The position numbers were made by a program, and so were the translations under genes. Of a stretch of 42,647 nucleotides of DNA, positions 1 through 6,383 are shown piece after piece. The notes below the pieces were generated by a model. It was not told the origin of the DNA. It did not search any database and saw only the letters and a list, made by a program, of their open reading frames with translations. Source of the stretch: a virus; the IMG/VR virus record IMGVR_UViG_3300017720_000016, positions 1 through 42,647 of that record, one strand, 5' to 3'. Within the stretch, counting starts at the first letter, position 1. Every line of letters begins with the position of its first letter.

Positions 1-87
1 TAAAAAATAGCAAGTAATAAGAATAATAAAAATAAAATAATTATTTCTTTATATAATACCTGTATAAAAACCCAAATTAGAAACATT

Positions 88-777
88 CTAAACTACGGCT
101 TTTATAAACTTATTATTAATATTACGCCCTTGACCCTTGGCAACTAGTCCAACTATAACGCCCTTCGGATCTTTAAATCTAAGATCATGAAGGTCACCAT
201 TAATGACTTTTTTATTCAGCCATTTTTTGGGCAGCTTGTCCTGGAATACAACAGCCACGTTTGAGCCCTTAGCTATAGCTGCTTTAATATCCTTGTTATT
301 GCTGCCACTATCTGAGAAGGTAACATTTAAATTTTTATGATCATGATCTAAATAATTTAATACCTTGGTATATTCATAAAATTGAACATCAGGGTGCAGC
401 TCATGAAGGGTGCTACCTCCATCAACTTTCATTTTATGGAAGGCCAGGTCTGATGTACCATTTAATCTTACAGCAAATTTAAAGCCCTGATTGGCTGCCC
501 TTTTTTTGAGCTGTTCTATTTCACGGCTCAGGTCCCATAAGAATGCATTTTTATTAGTCCAAAAATAGTTAGTTTTGTCCAACCTGGCTTTTTGTACTGT
601 GTGCATCATTCCACGCCCTGAAGTATTTAAACAAGCTGCGGCACATTCTTTTGAAGCTTTAGGACAGACGTTTTTACCGGATAAATTAAACGGGGCCAGG
701 TGAAGGATGGCCGTTTTATATCCAAACTTCTCCCCCTTAGCCATTTTGGTCTGAGAATAATAATTTAATAAAGGCAT
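88..777 (-). CDS. GP88-family phage protein
   Basis: This 229-aa protein matches, from memory, the phage 'gene product 88' family. It has the family pattern of an N-terminal KGEKFGYKTAILHLAP stretch, cysteines in the NVCPKASKECAAACLNTSGRG segment (about residues 36-55), and AVRLNGTSDLAF (about residues 102-113). The biochemical role is not known to me. The conserved cysteines suggest metal or cluster binding, which is inference. Its start follows a strong GGGGG ribosome site and overlaps the stop of the upstream gene by one base (TAATG). It is the last gene of the minus-strand run in the window. Confidence is high for family, low for function. Confidence 0.85.
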   Translation of the reverse strand: MPLLNYYSQTKMAKGEKFGYKTAILHLAPFNLSGKNVCPKASKECAAACLNTSGRGMMHTVQKARLDKTNYFWTNKNAFLWDLSREIEQLKKRAANQGFKFAVRLNGTSDLAFHKMKVDGGSTLHELHPDVQFYEYTKVLNYLDHDHKNLNVTFSDSGSNNKDIKAAIAKGSNVAVVFQDKLPKKWLNKKVINGDLHDLRFKDPKGVIVGLVAKGQGRNINNKFIKAVV

Positions 778-947
778 TATTTACCCCCTTCTGTTATTTC
801 TTTAAGGTCCTGGAGATCTGCTCCATCATCACAAAAATCGCTGCGACTTAATCCGAGTCCAGCTGCCTCCATTGCTTTAGCTGCTTCCTTCTCGGTCCAC
901 GGTTTATCTTTTGGCCACCCAGCTGGTGGCGTTATTTTTTTATTCAT
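777..947 (-). CDS. small hypothetical protein upstream of GP88
   Basis: A 56-aa unknown protein with a tryptophan/proline-rich start (PPAGWPKDKPWTEKEAAKAM) and an acidic C-terminus. I chose the ATG at 947 because it is preceded by GGAGAAAAAA. Upstream in-frame starts at 992 (GTG) and 974 lie inside or before a good promoter (976-1005), so they cannot be used from it; ATG 959 is possible but has no ribosome site. It is translationally coupled to the GP88-family gene. Confidence 0.6.
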   Translation of the reverse strand: MNKKITPPAGWPKDKPWTEKEAAKAMEAAGLGLSRSDFCDDGADLQDLKEITEGGK

Positions 948-975
948 TTTTTTCTCCATGTTAGTTAATTCCATC

Positions 976-1005
976 TTATTAGCATGGGACACCTTGAGCT
1001 GTCAA
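976..1005 (-). promoter_or_regulatory. sigma70-type promoter for the leftmost operon
   Basis: On the minus strand there is a perfect -35 box TTGACA (plus positions 1005-1000) and a -10 box TAATAA (981-976) with an 18-nt spacer. The spacer contains a partly symmetric AGCTCAAGGTGTCCCATGCT, which could be an operator. It sits about 30 nt upstream of the 777-947 gene. This is the clearest promoter I see in the window. Confidence 0.65.
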
Positions 1006-1126
1006 CTTTTTATTTAAGCTGCTATAGACTCAGGACCAATAAGACTCCAGGCCAGGGAAGAGCTGCCACGGCTCCAGGACCAATTAAAAAAATAAATTTT
1101 TTTTAATATTAGTTAATGTAATAAAC

Positions 1127-1277
1127 AAAAAAAACTTACATAGGCAAGTTTCTCGCAGGCGAGATTTTTAGTTATATATAAAAAGAAAAAAAGTTGCATA
1201 GGCAAGTTTCACGCAACACGCATATGTGAGTTTTAGTTATATATAAACGAGTAAAACTTTGCATAGCAAAGTTTTAC
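1127..1277 (-). repeat. three tandem hairpin repeats (group 1)
   Basis: Read on the minus strand, three copies share AAACTTGCCTATGYAAGTT followed by a T-run, at about 1251-1277, 1186-1210 and 1127-1152. Between copies the block TATATATAACTAAAA also recurs. The copy at 1251-1277 is a near-perfect hairpin with 12-bp arms (1251-1262 with 1266-1277) and a 3-nt loop. Two related copies lie at 3978-4036. The form (stem then T-run, always in the minus direction) suggests attenuators or weak intrinsic terminators. A replication or regulatory protein site is also possible. Confidence 0.6.
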
Positions 1278-1298
1278 GCAGGTGTGCGTGAGACGTGG

Positions 1299-1664
1299 TT
1301 ATTGCGTCTCGATTTTTTTCATTGCGTCTTTTAAACTGAGTGATGAGTAGGCACGAACTAAGTCTCTCGGTTCACGAACCACGAAAATTTGTAAATTTTG
1401 AGAAGTCCTCTGCGAGAGGTCTTCTCGCAAGATAAATGAAACTCCACCATTCTTATAATGTGTTAAGTGCCAATTAATTTGAAACTTTGTAAGTCCACAA
1501 TTCTTGACATCATTTGACTTTAGTTCAATCCAAATACTTTTGTTGTTTATCAACCAATAAACATCTGGAATACCATTGATTGTATTACTTTCTATGCGAA
1601 ATAATTGACCTTTTAAATTTAGCTTTTTTATTCGTTGCCAAAGATTTTTTTCTGATTTTGCCAT
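1299..1664 (-). CDS. VRR-NUC / PD-(D/E)XK nuclease
   Basis: A 121-aa protein with the small phage VRR-NUC nuclease pattern: GIPDVYWLI (residues 31-39), then IWIELKS (44-50), then LTKFQINWHLTHYKNGG (58-74). The D34 and E47-x-K49 residues would form the metal-dependent active site. Such proteins act as DNA nucleases, often proposed to resolve branched DNA in phage replication. The length is typical of the stand-alone form. It lies between an intrinsic terminator (1687-1723) and the hairpin repeats, so its promoter is not obvious. Confidence 0.8.
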   Translation of the reverse strand: MAKSEKNLWQRIKKLNLKGQLFRIESNTINGIPDVYWLINNKSIWIELKSNDVKNCGLTKFQINWHLTHYKNGGVSFILREDLSQRTSQNLQIFVVREPRDLVRAYSSLSLKDAMKKIETQ

Positions 1665-1686
1665 TAACTTATTAAGTCAATAACAT

Positions 1687-1723
1687 AAAAAAACCCCCAA
1701 CTCCACTCTCGCTTTGTTGGGGG
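1687..1723 (-). terminator. rho-independent terminator
   Basis: On the minus strand CCCCCAAC (1723-1716) pairs with GTTGGGGG (1701-1694), an 8-bp GC-rich stem with a 14-nt loop, followed directly by seven Ts (1693-1687). It would end the transcript coming from the 1793-2206 gene. Confidence 0.85.
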
Positions 1724-1731
1724 TCATTAAA

Positions 1732-1779
1732 GACTAGAGAGTGTTAACATTTTTCATAGGACATCTCCTATCGCTAGTC
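1732..1779 (-). other. nested RNA hairpin before the terminator
   Basis: GACTAG (1732-1737) can pair with CTAGTC (1774-1779), enclosing an inner hairpin ATAGGA-CATC-TCCTAT (1756-1771). Together with the terminator this gives a compact three-stem 3' region of about 95 nt after the stop codon at 1793. It could be a stable 3' UTR or a small RNA. No known RNA family is recognised. Confidence 0.45.
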
Positions 1780-1792
1780 AATAATTCTTTAA

Positions 1793-2206
1793 TTATTCAT
1801 ACCTCAATATTTCAATATCTTGCATCATCTCATCAACATTGTGTCTCATCCCAACTTCCATCTCTGCAAGATCTTTAATTGTGTCATTATCATATACAAA
1901 TTCATTAAAAAATTTAATTGGATCTTCAACATTTTGAGAACAAGGAGAACTTTCATCACCACACCAACGAACAATAAAAAATTTCATGCCTTTTAATTTT
2001 TTTATTAAATCCTCATATTTTGGTTCTGGTTTTGGTGGTTCTGGCTTACAATTTTTAAAAGGTGTTAATTCACTAGGGGTTAATCCATAATACTCAATTG
2101 GGTCAACTTCAACTTGTAAATCTTCACGATAATATGGATTAGTTATAAATATTCCATCAACAATAAATCCTTTTTTACCAATTTGGTCTGTAAGTATTTT
2201 AACCAT
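1793..2206 (-). CDS. hypothetical protein, 137 aa
   Basis: I do not recognise this family. The protein has a proline/lysine-rich linker (PEPPKPEPKYEDL) in the middle, followed by MKFFIVRWCGDESSPC and an acidic C-terminal half. I chose the ATG at 2206 (MVKILTD) because it is preceded by AGAGGAGAA and overlaps the upstream stop as TAATG. A start at 2233 would lie inside the upstream gene. It forms a pair with the 2206-2805 gene. Confidence 0.65.
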   Translation of the reverse strand: MVKILTDQIGKKGFIVDGIFITNPYYREDLQVEVDPIEYYGLTPSELTPFKNCKPEPPKPEPKYEDLIKKLKGMKFFIVRWCGDESSPCSQNVEDPIKFFNEFVYDNDTIKDLAEMEVGMRHNVDEMMQDIEILRYE

Positions 2207-2805
2207 TATAAATTCTCCTCTGACCAAGTCCAACCAAGTGACACATCAAAAGCTTTGATTGTTTCACCATTAACAACAAACTCTGATCTTTCAATTGTGA
2301 TCCATTCATCTTCGTCAAACATTTTTATTTGAATATTGTCGTTATCTATAATTTTAAAAATAGATGAAGGTTCACTATCCAAAGTCTTTTTTTGTATTTC
2401 ATTAAACTTTTTAATCTGATCAAGTTCAACCATAGGAATTGACCATCCATTCCATTTATGTTCAGTTACATAACCCTCAATAAAATGTTCAAGGTCACTT
2501 CTATTGTCTGCAATCCAATGATCATGATATAATTTAACTTTCTTCCAAACGAATGGAAGTTCATTTTTAAAAATGATTTTTTCATTCTTAAAATCGTTGA
2601 TAAACTTTTGTTCAGTAATATCTACAGATTGAACAAATCCACCACCTTGTGGACAAACAGAAAGTTTGTTTTTTTTAAAATTACTTATATCAAAGTATCT
2701 ATTATTTTGTTTTTTAAATAGATATTTATTTGTTTTTATTAATTGTCTAATCTTTCCTAGATTATAACTATTCTCAGTTTCTTTTTTTACTTCGTATGCA
2801 TCCAT
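2206..2805 (-). CDS. hypothetical protein, 199 aa
   Basis: An unrecognised protein, lysine- and asparagine-rich, with a tryptophan-containing C-terminus (SLGWTWSEENL). It begins after a strong ribosome site inside a CTAACAAAGGAGCAAAAA leader that is almost identical to the leader of the 3102-3443 gene. Its 3' end is coupled to the next gene by TAATG. A 52-aa frame (2774-2932) overlaps its start. Confidence 0.65.
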   Translation of the reverse strand: MDAYEVKKETENSYNLGKIRQLIKTNKYLFKKQNNRYFDISNFKKNKLSVCPQGGGFVQSVDITEQKFINDFKNEKIIFKNELPFVWKKVKLYHDHWIADNRSDLEHFIEGYVTEHKWNGWSIPMVELDQIKKFNEIQKKTLDSEPSSIFKIIDNDNIQIKMFDEDEWITIERSEFVVNGETIKAFDVSLGWTWSEENL

Positions 2806-2932
2806 TTTTTGCTCCTTTGTTAGTTGATAAAGTTTTTAAGAATTTTTTACAATCATTTAAGTAATTTTTACTTAGATCTTTATGATCACAAGCAAAATAA
2901 TTAAACAGATTGCCTTTTTTTGATCTTATCAT
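2774..2932 (-). CDS. small hypothetical protein, 52 aa
   Basis: Read by eye, this frame encodes a basic peptide starting MIRSKKGNLFNYFACDHKDL. Its ATG directly follows the TAA of the 48-aa gene at 2933-3079, whose GAGGAA end serves as its ribosome site. It overlaps the start of the 199-aa gene by 32 nt. Coupling supports it. The family is unknown. Confidence 0.5.
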   Translation of the reverse strand: MIRSKKGNLFNYFACDHKDLSKNYLNDCKKFLKTLSTNKGAKNGCIRSKKRN

Positions 2933-3079
2933 TTATTCCTCTCTATATTCTTTAAATAACTTTTTAACAAATTTTATTAATTCTTTAAATTCTTTGTTAG
3001 GATCTGTTGTTATCCAATCAACATTTGAATTAATATCTAATGCTTTTATTATTTCACTTTCTAATTGTTTACTTGTCAT
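2933..3079 (-). CDS. small hypothetical protein, 48 aa
   Basis: A 48-aa frame (MTSKQLESEIIKALDIN...) predicted to be mostly helical and acidic/lysine-rich. It fills the gap between the MGYT-type protein (3102-3443) and the 52-aa frame, with 22 nt upstream and no gap downstream. No family is recognised. Confidence 0.5.
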   Translation of the reverse strand: MTSKQLESEIIKALDINSNVDWITTDPNKEFKELIKFVKKLFKEYREE

Positions 3080-3101
3080 TTATTTTTTCGCTTTCTATTT
3101 G

Positions 3102-3443
3102 TTATCTATCTCTACTAATAGCAAAGTTAGGACAAATTCGATTAATAAAAGTTAGCAAGTGCCAAACAACAATATCATAAGGCTTCTGATTAGTTTTACA
3201 AAAATCAAATGAAATATCTTGACCCTCATAAGTTTTATCAAATGTAGTTCTTGCTTCTCTATTCAAATAAAAGTCTTCATGACCATTATCTCCAATACCA
3301 TTGAACTTGATAATATCATTTGTACTTTCATCTTTAATTAAAAATCCAACTACTTCCTTGATGTAATTAAATTCCTCTTTTATTTGTTTCCACTCACTTT
3401 CTGTAAAATCGTTATACTTGTGCCAATAGTTAGTATATCCCAT
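3102..3443 (-). CDS. MGYTxYW-type conserved hypothetical protein
   Basis: A 113-aa protein with a pattern I recognise from a widespread phage/bacterial family of unknown function: MGYTNYWHKYNDFTESEW at the start, then IKFNGIGDNGHEDFYLNREA (about residues 45-64), then FDFCKTNQKPYDIVVWHLL (about 79-97). The near-invariant FCKTxxKPYD suggests a defined active or binding site, but no function is established to my knowledge. It starts after a CTAACAAAGGAGCAAAA leader shared with the 2206-2805 gene. Confidence 0.75.
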   Translation of the reverse strand: MGYTNYWHKYNDFTESEWKQIKEEFNYIKEVVGFLIKDESTNDIIKFNGIGDNGHEDFYLNREARTTFDKTYEGQDISFDFCKTNQKPYDIVVWHLLTFINRICPNFAISRDR

Positions 3444-3511
3444 TTTTGCTCCTTTGTTAGTTTATATATTTATATCCCATAGAAATAAGATAATATTAAA
3501 TGGAAATCAAG

Positions 3512-3610
3512 TTAAATTTTTAAAAATAACCAAACAAAAAATGAGAAAAAACCTACATAAAATGGATAACGAATTGTAAAATATAATACATATGCAAATA
3601 AATTTCCCAT
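3512..3610 (-). CDS. possible small hydrophobic peptide, 32 aa
   Basis: A 32-aa frame starting MGNLFAYVLYFTIRYPF and ending in FFVWLFLKI is strongly hydrophobic and could span the membrane once. It fills most of the 167-nt gap between neighbours. There is no clear ribosome site, so it may be chance in AT-rich DNA. Confidence 0.3.
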   Translation of the reverse strand: MGNLFAYVLYFTIRYPFYVGFFSFFVWLFLKI

Positions 3611-3638
3611 ATTTATGAGATATACTAAAAATTTTAAA

Positions 3639-3971
3639 TTACAAGGTAATTTTTTTAATTGATACAATTACTGAAGTTGGAATAATTGTTGTATTTCCAA
3701 TGTTATCAAATGTGGGTTTTTCTTTAGTTTCAATATAATCTGTAAATATTCTTGTTATTCCTTTTGCCTGACTTAATAAATAACCCTTTGAAACACATGT
3801 AGGAAGTTTAGAATTTTTGAGAGTTTTTGTATCTTGCCAACCAGAATCACCCTCAATATCTAACCATTTAATCTCAACAAATGGGTATTGGGTAATATCA
3901 TTTCCCAAATTTTTAAAATTAAAATTTAAAATTTTTGATTTTTGAATTTTTTTATTTTTTTTCTTTTTCAT
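3639..3971 (-). CDS. conserved small phage protein of unknown function, 110 aa
   Basis: A very basic start (MKKKKNKKIQKSK) is followed by a domain of the form VEIKWLDIEGDSGWQ, then CVSKGYLLSQ, then IIPTSVIVSIKKI. This order (W-D...GW, C-S-x-GYL, isoleucine-rich end) resembles a common small phage protein family with no known role. I chose the ATG at 3971. The upstream in-frame TTG at 4013 lies inside the hairpin repeats. The repeats at 3978-4036 therefore form its leader. Confidence 0.6.
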   Translation of the reverse strand: MKKKKNKKIQKSKILNFNFKNLGNDITQYPFVEIKWLDIEGDSGWQDTKTLKNSKLPTCVSKGYLLSQAKGITRIFTDYIETKEKPTFDNIGNTTIIPTSVIVSIKKITL

Positions 3972-3977
3972 AATATT

Positions 3978-4036
3978 AAAAACATTTGCATAGTAAAGTT
4001 TCAGTAATATCAAAAAAACTTACATAAGAGAGTTTT
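3978..4036 (-). repeat. two hairpin repeats (group 2)
   Basis: Two more copies of the repeat seen at 1127-1277: on the minus strand AAAACTCTCTTATGTAAGTT plus a T-run (4036-4012) and GAAACTTTACTATGCAAATG plus a T-run (about 4002-3978), 34 nt apart. Both are followed by GATATT or AATATT. They sit directly before the ATG at 3971, so they could control that gene. A weaker partial copy is at about 3545-3563. Confidence 0.5.
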
Positions 4037-4043
4037 AAGAATA

Positions 4044-4127
4044 TCATTTTTTATTCTCAGTTATAATTGATACAATTCCAATTGAAGTATTTAGATGTGC
4101 ATTATGAACTTCATTGAACACAGTCAT
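4044..4127 (-). CDS. possible 27-aa peptide after the small terminase
   Basis: After the terminase stop, a GGAGG ribosome site precedes an ATG at 4127 that opens a 27-aa frame (MTVFNEVHNAHLNTSIGIVS...). The pattern of a short EVHN turn followed by a hydrophobic IGIVSII strand resembles the end of larger phage proteins, so it may be a genuine tiny protein or a remnant. The strong ribosome site is the main support. Confidence 0.4.
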   Translation of the reverse strand: MTVFNEVHNAHLNTSIGIVSIITENKK

Positions 4128-4137
4128 AAATCCTCCA

Positions 4138-4668
4138 CTATTCAAGAGCTGTTTCTGGCGTGACGTTAATGATATCTTTGGCTTCTCCGATTTTACCTTC
4201 GAGCTCTGATAATCTTTTTTCAAGTTGTTCACGACTCATACCCTCCAATCCAACATGTGTAACTTCTTTCTTATCTACAAACATACCAGCCATTTGTCCA
4301 GATCTATACTCTGCATTAACAGCTACAGAAAATTGTTTTTTATCTTCTGCTTTTTTACTTAAAGTTTCAAATCTTTTATATTTTTTAAGTTTATCGCCTT
4401 CATGTTTTTTTAATTCTTGGTTATACTTCATTTCCATATAACGCACTACATGTGGATTTTTATTTGGGTCTGTTAATCTACTTGCAATTTCTGTGGGACC
4501 TTCTGGTTTATTAGATTGATAACCAGCTCTCTTAGCAGCTTCAACCTTAGTAATCTCTCCCCAATTGGAAACATATATATCAACAAAAGCTTTTTGTTTT
4601 AAAGTAAGCTCAGCAGTAGATTTTAATGAATTTTTCTTTTTTGCCATTTCTTGACCAGATAATACCAC
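4138..4668 (-). CDS. terS: probable terminase small subunit
   Basis: A 176-aa protein with the small-terminase layout: LTLKQKAFVDIYVSNWGEIT then KVEAAKRAGYQS (about residues 22-52), a helix-turn-helix that binds the packaging site, followed by charged helices and a C-terminal coiled coil (REQLEKRLSELEGKI). It would recognise phage DNA and recruit the large terminase, which is not in the window. GTG at 4668 has AGGA 7 nt upstream. ATG at 4647 (MAKKKN) is the alternative. Directly upstream lies a repeat-rich non-coding region, a plausible binding site. Confidence 0.75.
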   Translation of the reverse strand: MVLSGQEMAKKKNSLKSTAELTLKQKAFVDIYVSNWGEITKVEAAKRAGYQSNKPEGPTEIASRLTDPNKNPHVVRYMEMKYNQELKKHEGDKLKKYKRFETLSKKAEDKKQFSVAVNAEYRSGQMAGMFVDKKEVTHVGLEGMSREQLEKRLSELEGKIGEAKDIINVTPETALE

Positions 4669-4670
4669 AA

Positions 4671-4919
4671 GTTTTTCCTAATACACTTTCTTAGAAACAT
4701 TTTTTTTAAAATTTTTTTTGCAGAAAAAGCCCCCTCTGTGTCATATTCTTGACATATTCCTAAAACTGAAGATATTTTCCTAGGAAATTCCTAGTGTTTT
4801 CCTAGTCTAAAATGCTTTAGAATTGTTGTATATCAACGTTTTTCCTAGAACTTGCATAAAAAAGGGCTGTTTTTAAAAAAAAAAAAATAAAATGTTTGTA
4901 AGGAAGTGTACTAGGAAAA
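4671..4919. repeat. TTTTCCTAG motif array
   Basis: The 9-mer TTTTCCTAG occurs at 4775-4783, 4797-4805 and 4840-4848. Inverted forms occur at 4780-4787 (making a palindrome with the first copy) and 4911-4919. Near matches lie at 4672-4681, 4755-4763 and 4787-4794. About eight copies in 250 bp, absent from nearby genes, look like binding sites for a dimeric or oligomeric protein. The small terminase gene next door is the obvious candidate partner. Confidence 0.6.
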
Positions 4920-4973
4920 AGCAGCCGAGGACCGAGAGCCGTGGTGCTTGTCCCCTTTACCCACACCCCATTC
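4920..4973. other. GC-rich block beside the repeat array
   Basis: This stretch of about 54 bp is roughly two-thirds G+C in a genome that is otherwise strongly AT-rich. It includes GCAGCCGAGGACCGAGAGCC and a pyrimidine-rich CCCCTTTACCCACACCCC run. A related GAGCCGTGG element occurs near 1068-1076 on the other strand. It could be a packaging or terminus element. Confidence 0.4.
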
Positions 4974-5116
4974 TCAAATATAATTTTTCGCTAGACAACT
5001 AACATTACCAATTATTACCGATTCACGGAGCTGGGTTTGACAAGTTTAGATGAAACCATTACTACTTAAATAAGCAATAAGTTTTTCATTTATTGCCTCT
5101 TTGTTAGTTTTCTAGG

Positions 5117-5344
5117 TCATGTAATTTTTATTTGTTTCTTATGTGGCCTAGATCTAAAAAATGTTCTCCATAACCACGATCTGCATATACTAATAATTGT
5201 AAAAATAACTGCTATATGAAAGCTTTCCCAAACTGTAGGATACATACCAAAAAGAGGGAATATCCAGAGTTGTATTAAAGTGCTTAAAATTAAACCTGAG
5301 CCAACATCAATTAATGTTTCAAATAAATTTTGATTTAATTTCAT
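5117..5344 (-). CDS. small two-helix membrane protein, DUF7220-like
   Basis: A 75-aa protein with the pattern ETLIDVGSGLILSTLIQLWI-FPLFG (residues 9-34) and FHIAVIFTIISICRSWLWR (42-60), two probable membrane segments separated by a short loop, and a basic tail. This matches from memory a phage family listed as DUF7220. Holin-like activity cannot be excluded but is not shown. A stem-loop (5396-5429) lies upstream. Confidence 0.65.
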   Translation of the reverse strand: MKLNQNLFETLIDVGSGLILSTLIQLWIFPLFGMYPTVWESFHIAVIFTIISICRSWLWRTFFRSRPHKKQIKIT

Positions 5345-5395
5345 AATATGCTATAAATATCTTATGTTTCATATTTCATATATGATTCCTTTCTG

Positions 5396-5429
5396 CTTTG
5401 AGGGTGGCGATTGCTCCCTGCCCTCAAAG
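5396..5429. other. 9-bp stem-loop between genes
   Basis: CTTTGAGGG (5396-5404) pairs perfectly with CCCTCAAAG (5421-5429) around a 16-nt loop. Neither strand has a strong T-run after it, so it is an imperfect terminator candidate or an RNA processing or stability element between the 5454-5882 and 5117-5344 genes. Confidence 0.5.
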
Positions 5430-5453
5430 TTAAAATTTTATTATCCACCATGA

Positions 5454-5882
5454 CTACTCTAATTTATTATGATGAACGTAGACATTATCAGCGTCCATGA
5501 TTTGTCTACGTTTATTCTCAATGTGTCTCCTTAATTCTCTTCTAATATTTATATCCTCTTCTTCCTTAATTCTTTTATAAAGCTTATTATATTCGTGCCA
5601 CAAAAAGTGTCTTCTCTTAAATTTAATTAAACCCTCTTTTAAAGCTTTGTTATACCGGTATCTTACATTATCAGGCTCCCAACCAGCCCACCAACAGATC
5701 TGTTCAAAATCTTTAGAAGTAGATATCCAAAAGTGAGCATCACATTTATTTAAACTTGATTTACGATCTGCACTTAAAATTTTTAAATCTTCAAATGCAT
5801 TTAATATGACATGACGCCATAGTTTTTGCTCATTACAAACATGATTCTCTGAGATAATATCAGATGCAATACTAGTGCCCAT
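5454..5882 (-). CDS. conserved phage protein of unknown function, 142 aa
   Basis: The central part, EQKLWRHVILNAFEDLK, then AHFWISTSKDFEQICWWAGW (about residues 16-65), then EPDNVRYRYNKALKEG, resembles a common phage/mobile-element protein of the form W-x-x-V-x-x-A...D, W(I/L)...DF..VC..AG.(D/E)P..V, without known function. The C-terminus is a charged helix rich in arginine and glutamate. I chose the ATG at 5882, which gives only an 11-nt overlap with the upstream gene. A longer frame to 5981 would lie fully inside it. Confidence 0.65.
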   Translation of the reverse strand: MGTSIASDIISENHVCNEQKLWRHVILNAFEDLKILSADRKSSLNKCDAHFWISTSKDFEQICWWAGWEPDNVRYRYNKALKEGLIKFKRRHFLWHEYNKLYKRIKEEEDINIRRELRRHIENKRRQIMDADNVYVHHNKLE

Positions 5883-6087
5883 AAGTTTTAACAAGTCTAG
5901 CGAGTAGATCACGATAATGGCCTTTCGAATGTTTAAAATTACAACGATTGGCGACTTCGTAATGTTCATGGACATCTTCAATTAATATTGTGATGGCTGC
6001 ACCTTCAAGATTTTCTTCCAGGATATGTTTCTTTATATCCCTAAAGTCTTGAGTCATTTCTTTTTTTGTATAATTATCCATTCTCAT
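5872..6087 (-). CDS. hypothetical protein, 71 aa
   Basis: An unrecognised small protein with a helical N-terminus (KKEMTQDFRDIKKHILEENL) and a C-terminal HSKGHYRDLLARLVK motif. The ATG at 6087 overlaps the upstream stop as ATGA, so the two are translationally coupled. The downstream gene starts inside its last codons. Confidence 0.6.
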   Translation of the reverse strand: MRMDNYTKKEMTQDFRDIKKHILEENLEGAAITILIEDVHEHYEVANRCNFKHSKGHYRDLLARLVKTYGH

Positions 6088-6383
6088 ACTTTAACATCTT
6101 CTCTTCGATAAGAATTGAAATCTATTATATTGGACTTATTATTTTTTAATTTGACTATAACTTTCTTAGTTTTTTTAGAATTTTGTGGCTTGCTATGAAT
6201 ACTATATATATCATTAGTATCTTGGAGGAATTGTGGTCCTAATTCAGTGTAACCATATTGAACACCATTTAATAATGAAAAGATTGTCGATTGAAATAGC
6301 TTGAATTGATTAGACGTAAGTTTCCCTGCTGCAATAACCGACAGCTTAGTTAGATCAGTGATACCATCCTTTTTCTTTGCCAT
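6084..6383 (-). CDS. hypothetical protein, 99 aa
   Basis: An unrecognised basic protein beginning MAKKKDGITDLTKLSVIAAG. It starts inside the 3' end of the zinc-finger gene (29-nt overlap) with GTGGGA upstream, and ends in an ATGA overlap with the next gene. No domain is recognised. Confidence 0.6.
   Translation of the reverse strand: MAKKKDGITDLTKLSVIAAGKLTSNQFKLFQSTIFSLLNGVQYGYTELGPQFLQDTNDIYSIHSKPQNSKKTKKVIVKLKNNKSNIIDFNSYRREDVKV

Larger units (their letters stand above)
948..1298. other. gene-free stretch with promoter and hairpin repeats
   Basis: No convincing gene lies here. From left to right it holds the promoter for the GP88 operon, a GC-richer patch at about 1020-1086 with two copies of a CAGGACCAAT element (about 45 nt apart), and three imperfect copies of a hairpin repeat at 1127-1277. 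Just beyond, GAGACG and CGTCTC (about 1290-1310) flank a hairpin followed by a T-run on the plus strand, overlapping the stop of the next gene. Confidence 0.6.
4669..5116. other. 448-bp gene-free region, candidate packaging site
   Basis: I find no convincing gene on either strand. It contains the CCTAG repeats (4671-4919), a long A-run near 4871-4892, a GC-rich block at 4920-4973 that stands out sharply from the surroundings, and at 5087-5109 a copy of the CTAACAAAG-type leader that precedes only a 7-codon frame. The position next to the small terminase suggests a pac or cos region, which is inference. Confidence 0.5.

Noticed and set aside
1289-1319. Hairpin GAGACG...CGTCTC followed by a T-run on the plus strand, terminator-like.
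   Set aside because: No plus-strand gene lies upstream and it overlaps the stop of a minus-strand gene, so I do not list it as a terminator with confidence.
2910-3155. An 81-codon plus-strand frame rich in leucine, serine and asparagine.
   Set aside because: It is the complement of two coupled minus-strand small genes with ribosome sites, and has no ribosome site itself.
4892-5002. A 36-codon plus-strand frame across the GC-rich block (MFVRKCTRKK...).
   Set aside because: No ribosome site, no coupling, composition follows the GC-rich non-coding block, and no neighbouring plus-strand gene.
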